Shown here: piece after piece, positions 49,865 through 61,671 of the stretch | How the letters are laid out: each line of letters opens with the position of its first letter | Numbering within the stretch: position 1 is the first letter of the stretch | Assembly (NCBI GenBank): GCA_022605955.1 | Contig: JAKCOZ010000041.1 | Location: forward strand, 466,001 to 530,000 | DNA from: Rallus limicola | Lineage: Eukaryota > Chordata > Aves > Gruiformes > Rallidae | Direction of reading: 5' to 3' | DNA: 64,000 bases | Program-made: the position numbers and the translations under genes | The notes under the pieces: generated by a model | The model's input: the letters and a program-made list of their open reading frames with translations, nothing else | Databases searched by the model: none | Told to the model about the DNA's origin: nothing

Positions 49865-50085
49865 GAAAAATCACCTGCTAGAGCAGGTGGAGGCACCTGA
49901 AGGAGGCTGTGACCTCAGAGGCAGCCTGTGCTGGAGCAGGTTTGCTGTCAGGGCTGTGTTGGACCCACGCTGGAGCAGTGTGTTGCTCAAGGACAGCACC
50001 CCATTCAAGTGACCCAGACTGGGGCAGTTGGTGATGATCTGAGGCTCTGTGGGAAGGACTCATCTTGGAGTTCTAGGCTACAGCA
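49865..50085 (-). repeat. Class II ERV LTR fragment (duplicate of 11890-12115)
   Basis: CTGGAGCAG repeats as in the first copy, with GTGACCTCAGAGGCA additional. 50086-50379 is G-rich DNA without features, matching 12116-12404. Confidence 0.45.
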
Positions 50086-50379
50086 ATGATCATTGAACTC
50101 CCACCCAGAAGGGCAGACAGGTTCATTCCCAGCAAGAGGGGGATTTGGAGGGGGAAATGAATGTTTTAGGAGGGTAAATATGGTACTGGGGTGTATAAAA
50201 GTTAGACTAGGGAATTTAAGGGGGAGCAAGGGAGAGGGAGCACCCATGAGTGCTGAGAGTGGGCGTGGGAATGTTGTAGTGGGGTTCTTTGGGCAGGGGG
50301 GGGATATGGGGGGATTTGTTGGAGAAAAGATGGGAGGTTTATGGCAGTAATATGGAGCTATACTTTCCAGTTATACCAG

Positions 50380-51005
50380 CCTCCATCTTTCAACCTGTTA
50401 AATGTCTGGCTGTACATCCCCAGTAAAAGGTGTGAGGGGTGACAGATGTTCCTGGCCTGAAACACCCCCAGGTAGCACAGTGGCAGCCCCAGTAACTTTG
50501 GGCCTCAGCGCTTTCCTTGCCAAGGGTTGGTCCTAAAAGCACCTGACATGATTTTAGGTTTCTACCAGTGTCCAACTTTGAACATGGCAACCAGAGTAAT
50601 ACCACACAAACAAATGGTGTGAGGGATGAAAGGTGTTCTGGGCCAGAAACTTCCCCAGGTAGCCCACAAGCAGCCCAAGTAACCTTGAGGCTCAGGGCAT
50701 TCCCAGCCAAGGGGATGCTCCTGACAGTGCTGGACATCATTTTCTGGCTCTACCAGCATCCCCATTTGTAACTTCTAAACGTACAGCTGTACCACCAAAA
50801 CAGAAGGTGTGAGGGCTGAAAGATGTTCCTGGACCGAAACCTCCCCAGGTACCACACTAGGAGCACCGTTAAGCTTGGAGCCCAGGGCATTGCTAGCCAC
50901 AGGAGTGGTCCTAGCAATGCCTGATGTCATTTTCAGGCTCTACCATGATTGACCTTTGAAGATGCTGCACGTCCAGCAATAGAGCCCCAGGGTCTTTACC
51001 ACCGA
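50380..51005. repeat. About 188-bp tandem repeat (duplicate of 12405-13030)
   Basis: GGTGTGAGGG at 50429, 50616 and 50806, the same 187 and 190 bp spacing as the first copy and few base changes. Confidence 0.8.
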
Positions 51006-51264
51006 TTGCTGTCATGTTGTTCAATGCACCACGACTTTGAAGAGCCACCTGCAAGGAGATGTGAACTTTTAAGAAAATGGCACTTCACTTCAAGCAGATC
51101 TTGAGAAACTCTAAGAATTTGATGAACAGGAATATTAAGAATATTTTAAACCAGGAGAGATCTTCTCCTCCTGACCATGTTTTATCTGGACTGGAATGAA
51201 TTCTCATGCTGGAAGCCCCTGTAGTTCTGGGCTATGGATTTGAAAGCATCAAGTCTAACTAAAC

Positions 51265-52546
51265 GTGTGTGCTCCTTGCTGAGCAGTGCTTGCACAGTTG
51301 TCTGCTCTAAGGAGCCCATGGGGAGGCTGTGTCAGGAATGGCTCCCAGTGGGGCCTGGTAATGCTTCAAGGCACTTTGGGCATCACTCCTGACTTCACTT
51401 CTGCAGAGGTTTCTTCACTCTGCTCTTGGTATCTGAGGTCTGTGGACTCAGAAGAAAAAGTACCATGGGGCTCATTAACATCCAGAAAGCCCTTAAAGCA
51501 TTTTCATTAAAAACCTCAAGACTTCTAAAACTACTAGGATTTCAGTTAGGTCCTAAGGAGATCTGGACAGGCAGGAAAAGCAGTCTCTGGAGACCCAACC
51601 CTGTCTGCAGAACCTTGCTCTTCTCCAAGCCCAGCCGCTCCCTCACTGGCCTCCTGGGGCTCCCAAACCTTTTCCTCCCATCACCTGTGCTCACAGGCAG
51701 GGACAGATTTCTCTGACAACAAACAGCAGTTCCACATGAGACAGTTTAATACCCATGACATCTCTCTCCTCAGCTGCCTGCTACGGCCAAGCAGCGTGTG
51801 AAGGGGGTCAGCTTCCAGAGGAGATTCTCTCCCAGAGCAGTTTGGATCAGATACACAGAAAGGTCACTGATCAACACACTGATCAACTGACAGAACAGTT
51901 CATTAGACTGCTGAAAGATGACATATTTCCAACTCTCTGAAGCTCAAATCAGAATTTGGAGACTGAGCAGCATCTGAATGACCAAAGAACAAGCAGAGGT
52001 GGAAACCTGTGAGCAAAGTGAAGGTCAAAGATGAGCCATCCTGCTGAAAGGATGTCCTTAGGCATGGCTGTGTCATCATGAGAGGTGGAAACACCTGAAT
52101 GATGAGGGTGATGAAGGAGACAGACTGGTGGTAATGCAGGCACAGGGGAAGGTGAGTATTTCTTCTGCTGCCATTGGTACCAATTCTGGAAATTCCCATT
52201 CTGTCGTGGTGGGAGGCATTGCCATTTCACACAAGTTCACAAGTGATTCAGCTGATAAAAATGCATTTGTAAAATTTTTATAAATAACTGGTTAGCAAAA
52301 AAAGAAGGAAATATTGTGGCCCTCTGCAGGCAGACATGATTAAAAGAGAGCACAGCAGTGTCTGGGTCATACAAGACTGGGAGTTACTGAATTAGGAATA
52401 GGATGAACTTCAAACATGTGACCATAGTTTAGACAACATAGGAGGAAAATAAAAAAATAAAAAATAAAAAATGTACTAAATACAGACAGGACCTAATGTG
52501 AGTTTCATGGCCAGCAATTTTCAGAAGATGAGCAGTTTATTGCTGC
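51265..52546 (-). repeat. Dispersed block and receptor 3'-flank module of OR3
   Basis: 51265-51515 copies 13290-13540, and 51530-52540 copies 13555-14515. An AAAAATAAAAAATAAAAAAT run lies near 52450. No gene. Confidence 0.75.
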
Positions 52547-53473
52547 TTAGAAATATCCAGTCATCAGTTTCCACATAGAATCCTTGAGCTCCTGGTTCCT
52601 CATGCTGTAGATGAGGGGGTTCACTGCTGGTGGAAACACCGAGTAAAGAAATGCTACTATGAGGTTTAGAAATATTGATGAGATGGAGGGGGGCTTCAGG
52701 TAGGCAAACACGGCAGTGATGAGAAACAAGAAGACCACAGCCAGGTGAGGGAGGCAGGTGGAAAAGGCTTTATGCTGTCCCTGCTGCAAGGGGATCCTCA
52801 GCACAGCCCTGAAGATCTGCACATAGGACACCACAATGAACACAAAACAACCAAAAGATAAGCAGGCACCAACCACAAGGACTCCAATTTCCCTGAGGTA
52901 GGAATCTGAGCAGGAGAGCTTGAGGATTGGGGGGATTTCACAGAAGAACTGGTCAACAGCATTGCCATGGCAGAGGGGCAGGGAAAATGTATTGGTTGTT
53001 TGGAGTAAAGCATTGAGAAACCCACTGGCCCAGGCAGCTGCTGCCATGTGGACACAAGCTCTGCTGCCCAGGAGGGTCCCGTAGTGCAGGGGGTGGCAGA
53101 TGGCAACGTAGCGGTCGTAGGACATGACAGTGAGGAGACAGAACTCTGTGGATAGCAAAAATAGAAAGAAAAAGAGTTGAGCCCCACACCCTGTGTAGGA
53201 AACGGCCCTGGTGTCCCACAAGGAATTGGCCATGGATTTGGGAATAGTGGTGGAGATGATGCCAAGGTCAGTAACAGAGAGGTTGAGGAGGAAGAAGTAC
53301 ATGGGGGTGTGGAGGCGCTGGTCACAGGCTATGGTGAGGATGATGAGGCCGTTGCCCAGCAGAGCAGCCAGGTAGATGCCCAGGAAGAGGCAGAAGAGCA
53401 GGAGCTGCAGCTGCCGTGTGTCTGCAAAGGCCAGGAGGAGGAACTGGCTGATGGAGCTGCTGCTGTTGGACAT
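52547..53473 (-). CDS. Olfactory receptor OR3, OR14-like (gamma-c) family
   Basis: Intact 308-residue intronless odorant receptor with the same start (MSNSSSSISQF) and an N-glycosylation site at residue 3. LHTPMYFFLLNLS, MSYDRYVAIC, KAFSTCLPHL and NPLIYSMRN are all present. It lies in the duplicate of the OR1 region and is the paralogue of OR1 (about 88% identical by eye). Differences concentrate in TM5, the third outer loop and TM7 (for example ITAVFAYLK against STGMFANLK) and at the C terminus (MTGYF), where binding or signalling specificity could change. Expected in cilia of olfactory neurons with G-olf. The acceptor 23 nt before the ATG is conserved (AG at 53498-53497, minus). Confidence 0.96.
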   Translation of the reverse strand: MSNSSSSISQFLLLAFADTRQLQLLLFCLFLGIYLAALLGNGLIILTIACDQRLHTPMYFFLLNLSVTDLGIISTTIPKSMANSLWDTRAVSYTGCGAQLFFFLFLLSTEFCLLTVMSYDRYVAICHPLHYGTLLGSRACVHMAAAAWASGFLNALLQTTNTFSLPLCHGNAVDQFFCEIPPILKLSCSDSYLREIGVLVVGACLSFGCFVFIVVSYVQIFRAVLRIPLQQGQHKAFSTCLPHLAVVFLFLITAVFAYLKPPSISSIFLNLIVAFLYSVFPPAVNPLIYSMRNQELKDSMWKLMTGYF

Positions 53474-53495
53474 CTGCTGCTGTCAAGTGTGGAGA

Positions 53496-53513
53496 CCTGT
53501 CCAAGGAGGAAAA
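53496..53513 (-). promoter_or_regulatory. Splice acceptor upstream of OR3 coding exon
   Basis: Minus strand CCCTTTTCCTCCTTGGACAG, the same as in OR2, 23 nt before the ATG. Confidence 0.65.
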
Positions 53514-53619
53514 GGGACAGTGAGAAGCAGCAGCGTTGAAGTACCAGCAGGCTGGCTGCCATCCTTACCTCTGCTGTCAGAGTGCTTCCAAAGAATGTTT
53601 ATCCATCCAGGGATAGGTG

Positions 53620-53700
53620 CTATACAAATAAACATAAATATAAAGTATAAATTATAAAAAATATAAATATAAATATATATATAAATATAAATATAAATAC
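53620..53700. repeat. A/T microsatellite (ATAAAT)n
   Basis: Runs of AAATATAAATATAAATAT between the OR3 flank blocks. 53720-53827 then resembles 17155-17230. Confidence 0.85.
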
Positions 53701-53827
53701 CGCCAGGACAGGAGCCTGCATTGCCCTGCACCCACAGACATACCAGGGAGAGGCTGTGGAGATTTCTCCTGCAGTGAGCTCTCAGCCTCCATCAGCTCTC
53801 TGAGCCGCACTGGTCTCCCCTTGGTGC

Positions 53828-54213
53828 TGACAGGTGTGGGAGCTGAAGGAACAGACTCAACACGGATCAATATGATCTCACTTGAGGTTCTTTGCTCAAA
53901 CACAGACACAGTTTATATATATTTTCTATAGCTCTATACAAGTTAGATTACATTGCTATTGGTTAGATGCTCTGTTCACGTGCCTCACATGCACCTCACT
54001 ATTGCTAATGATTGGTTAAAGTTACAGAGTCACGTCATTCCTTATGAGGCAGTTGTTGACATTCTTGCAGTTTTTATCTTGTCCTCACAGGCTTCTGCTT
54101 TCTTACCATCTTGGCTTGACCTGTCTCTGCTTGCCCCTCAGGCCTGAGTATATTAGGGCACGCTGAGACCCGTCAAGGCAATCACGACTCTCCTCTCCAG
54201 ATACATCGCTACA
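53828..54213 (-). repeat. ERV LTR, minus strand
   Basis: On the minus strand it begins TGTAGCGATG directly after a polypurine tract (AAGAAGGGGGAAC) and ends CACCTGTCA. It contains ATATATATAAACTG. The right-hand neighbour is env of the same element. The left edge is placed where homology to the receptor flank at 17218 stops. Confidence 0.75.
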
Positions 54214-54790
54214 GTTCCCCCTTCTTGTTGATGCACCAGCCAGACCTTGTGAAAAGCATCATTCATCCTGCAAGAGAAACACTGTGACATACACAGCAAA
54301 AGTAATACTAAGGCAAAAATATCTAACAAAAACATAAGTCCTTGTTTAACCAAATGCAAAAGCCATCCCATAAAACCCCAACTCCTAACCAAGCATCCAA
54401 TCCCTGCTATTGATAGAAATTTTGTGCATGTTGTGACCGAGTTGTTGCAATAGTTTGTGAACCAATTGGGAATGATCAGAGAGACTGATACCAGACATCC
54501 CATCAAAGTCTTCACAGCCTCATCCATGCTGCTACACCAGACCTGACCATCGACAGTGCTAAGACACAGGAACCCATGAGCCATGTGTGAAATGGATCGC
54601 CACGTGTGGCTAGGGACAGGCAAAAGGAATCCTGACCTGTCTGATTGGCCCAGGTTATCCATTTGTTCATTCTGGGTGAAATGCTAGTTATTCTAGCCAG
54701 TGCAGCCATGCCCAATATACCAATAATACCCAAGGTTGGGTGGATAGTCATGCACAGCCACGCTCGTCTTTGGAATCATCCCTTGTGACC
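54214..54790 (-). pseudogene. env: Env transmembrane region of a class II-like ERV, minus strand
   Basis: A 169-codon frame (54662-54153) holds IIPNWFTNYCNN, a long hydrophobic stretch (QGLMFLLDIFALVLLLLC) typical of a membrane anchor, and WLVHQQEGGTVA running into the polypurine tract. Upstream parts of env (up to about 54900) are broken into short frames. It pairs with the LTR at 53828-54213 as the 3' end of one provirus; the rest is absent. Confidence 0.65.
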
Positions 54791-54947
54791 CCAGCTGGCA
54801 GTTCCTTCCACGGTCTGAGCCTTCAAGCTGGAATCCAACAGGGTCCTGTATCTGTACTGACACACATATAACTTCTGCCAGTTAGGTTAACTAACGGGTC
54901 CTTTCCACTGTCCAATGGCAAGATCTTTATAAGATACTTTTATTCAG

Positions 54948-55386
54948 AGGGCTAGAGCAGCTCCCCGGTGAAGAGAGGCTGAGGGAGCTGGGCTGGTTCA
55001 GCCTGGAGAAGAGAAGGCTGTGGGGGGACCTCATTGCAGCCTGCCCGTCCCTGAAGGGAGCAGAGGAACAGTAGGGGAATCAACTTTTTGAAAGGGTAGA
55101 CAATGGAAGAACAAGGGGGATGGCTTAAAGCTAAAGGAAGGGAGGTTTAAATTAGATATTAGCAGGAAGTTCTTTCCAGAGAGAGTGGTGAGGGGCTGGC
55201 AGGGGCTGCCCAGAGAGGGGGTGGATGCCCCGTCCCTGGCGGTGTTGAAGGCCAGGTTGGCTGGGGCCCTGTGCAACCTTGTGTAGATCCAGGCCTGGAG
55301 GTTGGTGGCCCTGCCTGTGTCAGGGGGATTGGAACTCTGTGATCCTTGGGGTCCCTTCCAACCCAGACCATTCTACGATTCTATTT
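54948..55386 (+). repeat. CR1 LINE 3' end, plus strand
   Basis: GAGAGGCTGAGGGAGCTGGG and CAGCCTGGAGAAGAGAAGGC through TCCCTTCCAACCCAGACCAT, ending with ATTCTACGATTCTA, the CR1 tail. Confidence 0.9.
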
Positions 55387-55975
55387 GAAGGTAGATGCTG
55401 GTAGAGCCTGAAAATTAAGTCAGACACTGTTAGGACAATACCGTTGACCGTGAAAGCCCTGAGCTCCATTGTTAATGGGCTTGCTAGTGTCCTACCTGGC
55501 TAGGTTTAAGTCCAGGATTCATTTTCAGCCCTCACATGACTGGTTTAGAGCTATTACTGGACATTGATGTGTTTCAAAGTTGGATGATTTTAGATACGAA
55601 GAATTCTTTCTGGTGTAGTTAGGAACGTTTCCTTGGAAGAAATGCCCTGAGCCCGAAGGTAGAGAGGAGCTGCTAGAGGGATACCTGGGGAGGTTCCAGG
55701 CCTGGAATATATACAATCCCTCCCCTCGCTTCTTTTGTTTGAGACCTATTGCTGGAGTTTTAGTAGTTTTGATGGTGGTTGCTGGTAGGTCAAAAATTGA
55801 TGTCAGGCCCTCTGAGGACCGTTCTTTTCCCTAGGAAAGCCCTGAGCTCCAAGGTTACTGGGGCTGCTAGTGGGCTACCTGGGGAAGTTTCTGGCCAGGA
55901 AGGTTTTTTTCAGCCCTCGCACCTATTCTTTGTGACCTGTAGTAAAGGTGCTTGATTCACCCACGCTTTTTCTTA
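55387..55975. repeat. Inverted units of the ~188-bp repeat, diverged
   Basis: AAAGCCCTGAGCTCC recurs at 55456 and 55837, with GGGGAGGTTCCAGGCCTGGA-type blocks between (55690), about three worn units in the orientation opposite to 12405-13030. Confidence 0.65.
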
Positions 55976-55978
55976 TGT

Positions 55979-57248
55979 TATCATAGAATCATAGAATCAC
56001 AGAATTGTAGGGGTTGGAAGGGACCTCAAGAGATCATGGGGTCCAACCCCCTGCCAAAGCAGCTCCCTAGGACATGTCACTCAGATAGGTGTCCAGACAG
56101 GTCTTGAATCTCTCCAGAGAAGGAGACTCCACACCCCCTGGGCAGCCTGTCCAGGGCTCCCTCGCTCTCACTGGGGAAAAGTTTTTTCACATGTTGGTGT
56201 GGAACTTCCTATGCTCCAACTTGCAGCCTTTGCCCCTTCTCCTATCTCCACAGACCACTGAAAAGGTGCTGGCTGATTCCCCCTGCATCCCCTGCTTCAG
56301 ATAATTATAAACATTAATTAGGTCCCCCCCTTAGTCTTCTCTTCTCAAGGCTGAACAGTCCCAACTTACTCAGCCTTTCCTCACATGGGAGATGGTCCAG
56401 GCCCTTAATCATCTTTGTAGCCCTTCTTTGGACTCTCTCCAGGAGATCCCTGTCCTTTTTATACCAAGGAGCCCAGAACTGGACACAACACTCCAGGTGA
56501 GGCCTGACCAGGGCAGAGTAGAGGGGGAGGATCACGTCCTGTGACCTGCTGGCCACACTCCTGATACACCCCAGGATCCCATTGTCTCTCTTAGGCACCA
56601 GGGCACACTGCTGGCTCATGGCCATCCTGTCATCCACCAGGACCCCCAGGTCCTTCTCCGCAGAGATCTTCTCCAGCAGCTCATCCCCCAGCCTGTACTG
56701 ATACAAACGGTTGCTCCTTCCCAGGTGCCAGACTTTACACTTGCTTTTACTGAACTTCATTAGATTTCTCCCTGCCCAGCTCTCCAGTCTGGCCAGGTCT
56801 CTCTGGGTGGCAGCGCAGTGTCCTGCGTGTCAGCCACTCCTCCCAGCTCTGGATCATCAGCACTTGCTGAGGGTGGATGCTGTTCCCTCATCAAGGTCAT
56901 CAATGAAGATATTAAACAGGACTGGACCCAACACTGAGCCCTGGGGAACACTGCTGGTCACAGGCCTCCAGTCAGATTCTGCTCCACGAATCACGACCCT
57001 CTGGGCTCGGTCTGACAGCCAGTTCTCACCCCACCTCACTGTCCACTCATCCATCCCATGCTTTCTCAGCTTTGCTATCAGGATGTCATGGGAGACAGTA
57101 TCAAAGGCCTTGCTGAAGTCAAGGTAGATGACATCCACTGCCCTCCCTCCATCTACCCAGCCTGTCATGAGATCGTAGACAGCGATGAGATTGGTCAAGC
57201 ACGATTTCCCCTTGGTGAATCCATGCTGACTGCTCCTCATGACCTTCA
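55979..57248 (-). repeat. CR1 LINE, 3' 1.27 kb, minus strand
   Basis: It opens with the reversed tail (ATCATAGAATCATAGAATCA). The minus strand encodes RT from [11 protein letters not shown] through [13 protein letters not shown] and VPQGSVLGP to [12 protein letters not shown], with frame breaks near 56790. The YADD region is damaged, and the element is truncated at about 57248. It is an older relative of the CR1 at 36397. Confidence 0.92.
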
Positions 57249-57264
57249 TCATGTAATGGTGAAT

Positions 57265-59460
57265 CAATTGGTATTGCAAATGTTTTCTTCTTGACTCCTT
57301 TGGCAGCAGAATACTGGCCAGATTTTGCTTTCACTTGGAAGGGAATCCAGTACACCTGGGATCGACTGCCCCAGGGCTGGAAACACAGCCCCACCATCTG
57401 CCATGGACTGATCCAGACTGTGTTGGGACAGGGGGAAGTCTGATGAGTGCCATACAGTGATATCCCATACATCACTCTATGGGCAACACAGCTGAGGAAG
57501 TTTTTGAGAAGGGAAAAAAAAATCCAACTTCTGCCAAAAGCTGGTTTTGCCATCAAACAAAGTCAGGGCAAGGGACCTGCTCCAGAAATCCACATTTTAG
57601 GAATCAACCAGCAGGATGGGCGTCATCAGATCCCAGGGGATGTGATCAATACAGTAGCAGGTAGGTCTCCAGCAACCCACACAAAGGAGACACAAGCTTG
57701 CCTAGGCACTGTGGGTTTCTGGTGAATGCATATCCCAAACCACAATCTCATTGTCAGCCCTCTCTGCCATGGAACCTGGTAAGAGAACGATTTCCAATGG
57801 GTCCTTGAGCAGAGACAGGCCTTTGAACAGATCAAAAAGGAAACAGTCCATGCAGCAGCCTTTGGGCCTGCCCAGACAGGGACAGATGTAAAACATGGGT
57901 TCTACACCTCAGCCTGGGAGAATGGTCCTACCTGGAGTCTCTGGCAGAAAGCACCAGGGGAGGATCATGTTGATCTCTGAGGTTTTGGAGTTGGGGCTAC
58001 AGAGGATCTGAGGCCATTTATACTCCAACAGAAAAGGAAATACTGACAGCACATGAAGGGGTTTGAGCCACTTAGGAAGTGATTGGGACTGAAGGCCAGC
58101 TCCTCCTGGCACCCCGACTGCCAGTGCTGGGCTGGATGTTCAAAGGGAAGGCCCCTTCTACACACTATGCCACTCATGCTATGTGGAGCAAGTGGGTCAC
58201 TCTTATCACACAGTGGGCTCAAATAGGAAACCCCAATCACCCAGGAACCCTGGAAGTGATCACAGACTGGCCAGAAGGCAAAGATTTTGGAGTATCACCA
58301 CAGGAGCAGGTGAGACGTGCTGAGGAGGCCCCACTGCAGAGTGAACTGGCAGAAAATGAGAAAAAATAGGCCCTGTTCAGCGATGGGTCCTGTTGCATTG
58401 CTGGTAAACATCAGAGGTGGAAGGCTGCTGTATGGAGCCCTACACAACAAGTTGCAGAAGCCACCTATGGAGAAGGCAAATCCAGCCAGTGTGCAGAGGT
58501 GAAAGCCATCCAGCTGGCTTTAAACATTGCCGGATGAGAAACAAGGCCAAATATGGAGCTCTGTACTAAGGCCTGGGTGGTGGCCAATGCCCTGTGCAGG
58601 TGGTTGCAGCAATGGACACAAAGCAACTGGCAGTACAGAGGCAAATGCATCTGGGCTGCTCCATTGTGGCAAGACATCTCTGCCCAGCTAGAGAACCTGA
58701 CTGTAAAAGTACCTCATGTAGCTGCCCACGTACCCAAGAGCCAAGCAATTGAAGGACATCAAAGCAAACAGCTGGTCAATTAGTGCTAAGATAGAAGTGG
58801 CTCAAGTAGACCTTGACTGGCAACATAAGGGCAAATTCTTGATAGCTGGCTGGGCCTATGACACCTCAGGCCATCAAGGAAGAGATGGCACATATAGATG
58901 GGCTCGTGATGGAGGGCTGGATTTGACCATGGACGCGATCTCACAGGTCATCCATAAACGTGCAACATGGGCCTTGGTCACGCAAACCAACTGTCTGTGG
59001 TGTGGAGAGCAATGGCTGAAACACAAGTGTGGAGAGGCCTGGCAGATCGATCACATCACTGTCCCACAGACACGCCAGAGCAAGTGCTGTGTGCTCACAA
59101 TGGTAGAAGCAGCCACTGGCTGGCTAGGAACAGAGTATGTGCCCCGTGCCACCACCTGGAACACCATCCTGGGTCTGGGGAAGCAAGTCCTCTGGTGACA
59201 TGGCACTCCAAAAGGAATGGGGTGGGACAGTGGGACTTGTTTCTGGAATAATCCCATAGACACCTGGGCCCAAGAACACGGCATGGAATGGGGATATCAT
59301 ATCCCCCACCACGCATCCAGAGGGACAATGGTCTGGTAAAGACTATGCCAAAAGCAATGGGTGGTGGAACCCTCTACAACTGGGATATGCATTTAGCCAA
59401 AGCCCAGTGGCTAGTTGATTCCAGGGGGTCTATCCATCAAATTGGCCCTGCCCAATCAAA
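57265..59460 (+). pseudogene. pol: Decayed ERVL-type pol: RT, RNase H and integrase
   Basis: About 2.2 kb of plus-strand pol with many frameshifts. RT remnants include [19 protein letters not shown] (57330-57390) and a damaged active-site region near 57455. Connection and RNase H follow (TEKEILTAHEG near 58030; an FSDGSCCIAGK-like stretch near 58378). Integrase remnants are SGHQGRDGTYRWAR (58865) and WQIDHITVPQTRQ (59040), the first with the zinc-binding His and the second with the first catalytic Asp; the frame at 58749-59198 is open for 149 codons. Class is judged from motif layout. Both ends are cut: a CR1 on the left and the shared inverted segment on the right. Confidence 0.75.
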
Positions 59461-59479
59461 ACTCCCATGGTCTTTCTTG

Positions 59480-59665
59480 ACCATGGAGCTGGGCTTTGGA
59501 CCTACAATGAGGAGAAACGTTGTCCTAAGGACAACATCATTACACACCCCACGTTGTGCTGCCCCAGGAAGAGCCTGAGCAATGCCTGAGGGGCAGGACC
59601 TGTCTTCCCCAAGGCTGGGGGGTCAGGGCTTGGCCTTTATGATTCATCAAAGCAACCCAGGGCTT
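59480..59665. repeat. Inverted match of 46331-46512
   Basis: CTTTCTTGACCATGGAGCTG through GATTCATCAAAGCAACCCAG is the reverse complement of that segment. Nature unknown. Confidence 0.65.
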
Positions 59666-59699
59666 TCTTCAGCATCTCAGCTGCTTGTACATTGCCTTT

Positions 59700-60330
59700 G
59701 CCTACCAGACAACATGGCCTCCAATTACCTGTTCTAACGAGTCCCTGGGGAGGCTCAGCCAGCAACGGCTCTCAGTGGGGCTCAGTAATACTTCAGGGTA
59801 CTTTGGCTGCTACTTTTGACATGGAGTTTTCTGTGTCATTTCCTCTCAGTACCTGAGCTTCAAGGACTCAGCCCCAAATGCACCCCAGGGCTCATTAAAA
59901 ATAAAAAGCAAGCATTAATGAGCTATGTCTCTTTGTGTAATTATCCTCAAGTTTTCAAGAGATGTACAGGGCATTGAAGCTGTTTCAAAGGGAGCTCATA
60001 GTAAAGTTGTTGGTGTTTTTTTAAGGTTGTAGGTTATGATTTTAACTTTGGAGAGAGGTGATAACCTCTGGCTGAGATTGATCCAGGTTGCCTCCTAAGG
60101 AGGTCTGGACTGGTCCGGAAAAGGGTCCCTTGAGGCAGTGGGGGCAAGGTTGCTCCACATCTCCACAAGCCGATCATGACTCTGCTGCACTCCACAGTGG
60201 GGTGTTACAGCCCCTCTGTACCGGCTCCCCTGCTTTCCTTAGACAACCGAGACAACAGGCTGCACACAGGCAGCAGAGAGGGAGTTATTGTCCAACCAAC
60301 AAAAGAAACCTGACAAGATTTGTTATAAAT
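59700..60330 (-). repeat. Relic of the dispersed block and receptor 3'-flank module
   Basis: 59720-59910 resembles 13290-13540, and 60090-60130 (CCTAAGGAGGTCTGGACTGG) resembles 13580-13610. No receptor follows, so this is an old duplicon without its gene. Confidence 0.5.
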
Positions 60331-60742
60331 AATTGATCGTATTTGATGCCTTTGCTTCTAAGGGAGCAGTAAGAGAATATACTGTACAGGACAGTGTGTC
60401 TTTATCACTGTGAAGAATCTCTACAGACCCTGGATTAAAAGAATGGGTGCCAGCCACAGACCTTGGATTTAGACAATGGATGCCAGCCACGGCCCTTGAG
60501 TTAAAACAATAAGTAACTGGAGTTGTATAACAGCAGATGAAGATGAGATAAGTCTGTTTAAGGACAGGGGTTCACTGGTGGACACATGGAGGAAGACTAT
60601 CAGCCACCACCAGAGGACCCTGCTCTAAACAGCTACACATGTGCAAAGGACATTAACATATGATAATTAGTTCTAGGAAGTAACATGAATATGCTAATCA
60701 ATACCCTCCCCTCTTGTATTTAAAGCAATTATTATAGTTAAC
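60331..60742. other. LTR-like A/T-rich segment, unassigned
   Basis: Contains two GGATGCCAGCCAC-like repeats (60445, 60478), ATGCTAATCA and GTATTTAAAGC near the end. It has the look of a retroviral U3, but I cannot identify it. No gene. Confidence 0.35.
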
Positions 60743-61331
60743 TGTCCTGGTTTCAGTCAGGATAGAGTTAACTTCATTTGTAGCAGCGGATGGGATGCTG
60801 TGTTTGGGAGTTACAATGAAAGTAGTGCTGAGAACACCCTGATGTTTTTAGTTGTAGTCAGACAGTCAAAGCCAGGAAAGGTGACCCAGATGGGCCAAAG
60901 AAAGTATTCCATACCAATTACGTCCTGCCCAGGATAAAGGGGGGCTGATGGGAGGAAGAAGAGGGGGGGGCGGTTCTGGGACGCGAGCGGCTGGGACGCG
61001 AGTGTCTTGGGGGACGGTCAGGTTCTGGGATGGCTCTGGGTGCTGTGGACTGAGTTGTGTGGTTTGGTGAGAAACTGCATTGTGTATCAATAATTTCATA
61101 TTCTTCTGCTCTATAGTCCTGTTAGCATTGTTATATTTTATTTTTCTGTTATCTTAGTAAACTATCCTTATCTCACCCCACGGGCCTCTGAGTTTCTTGG
61201 TTTTGGAGTTATTTGCCCCTTCCTTTTCCCTTCCCTTGTTTCCCCCCCTTTTCCCTTTTCTCCTGCTCTTTTACTTTAAGGAGCAAGCAGCTGCGTGGAT
61301 CTCAGCCCACAGCCGGGGTGAAACCACGACA
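60743..61331 (+). repeat. ERVL-type LTR, plus strand
   Basis: 589 bp from TGTCCTGGTTTCAGTCAGGA to GTGAAACCACGACA, with a G-rich middle (60965-61030) and a T/C-rich 3' part. Related LTRs in reverse are at 46959-47446 and 61672-63415. The flanks do not show an obvious 5-bp duplication. 61332-61671 has no recognised feature. Confidence 0.75.
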
Positions 61332-61671
61332 GTAGGTCAGGGCTTTGCCCTTCTTCATTAAAATGAAACTCAAATCGGTGATCTAAGGAACGAAAGTCAT
61401 CTTGATGGCTAGCTAAGATCTGCCTGACCTGATCTTCCTTACATGCTCATGATTTTAAAAAATTCCAGAACTTACACACACATCATTAAGGTTATGGGAT
61501 GAAAAGTTATACATGATAAAAATTCCAGGGCATGACTTTTGGGATGTCATGGCAAACATGTTTTGTTGCAGGTGGTTTTATAAATGTTACACTCTACTCT
61601 CAGAGCTTTTTCTCTACAGTCAGCTCTTCCATTGCAGAACGTAGTCCAGAGAAAGACTGGGTGATGATTCA

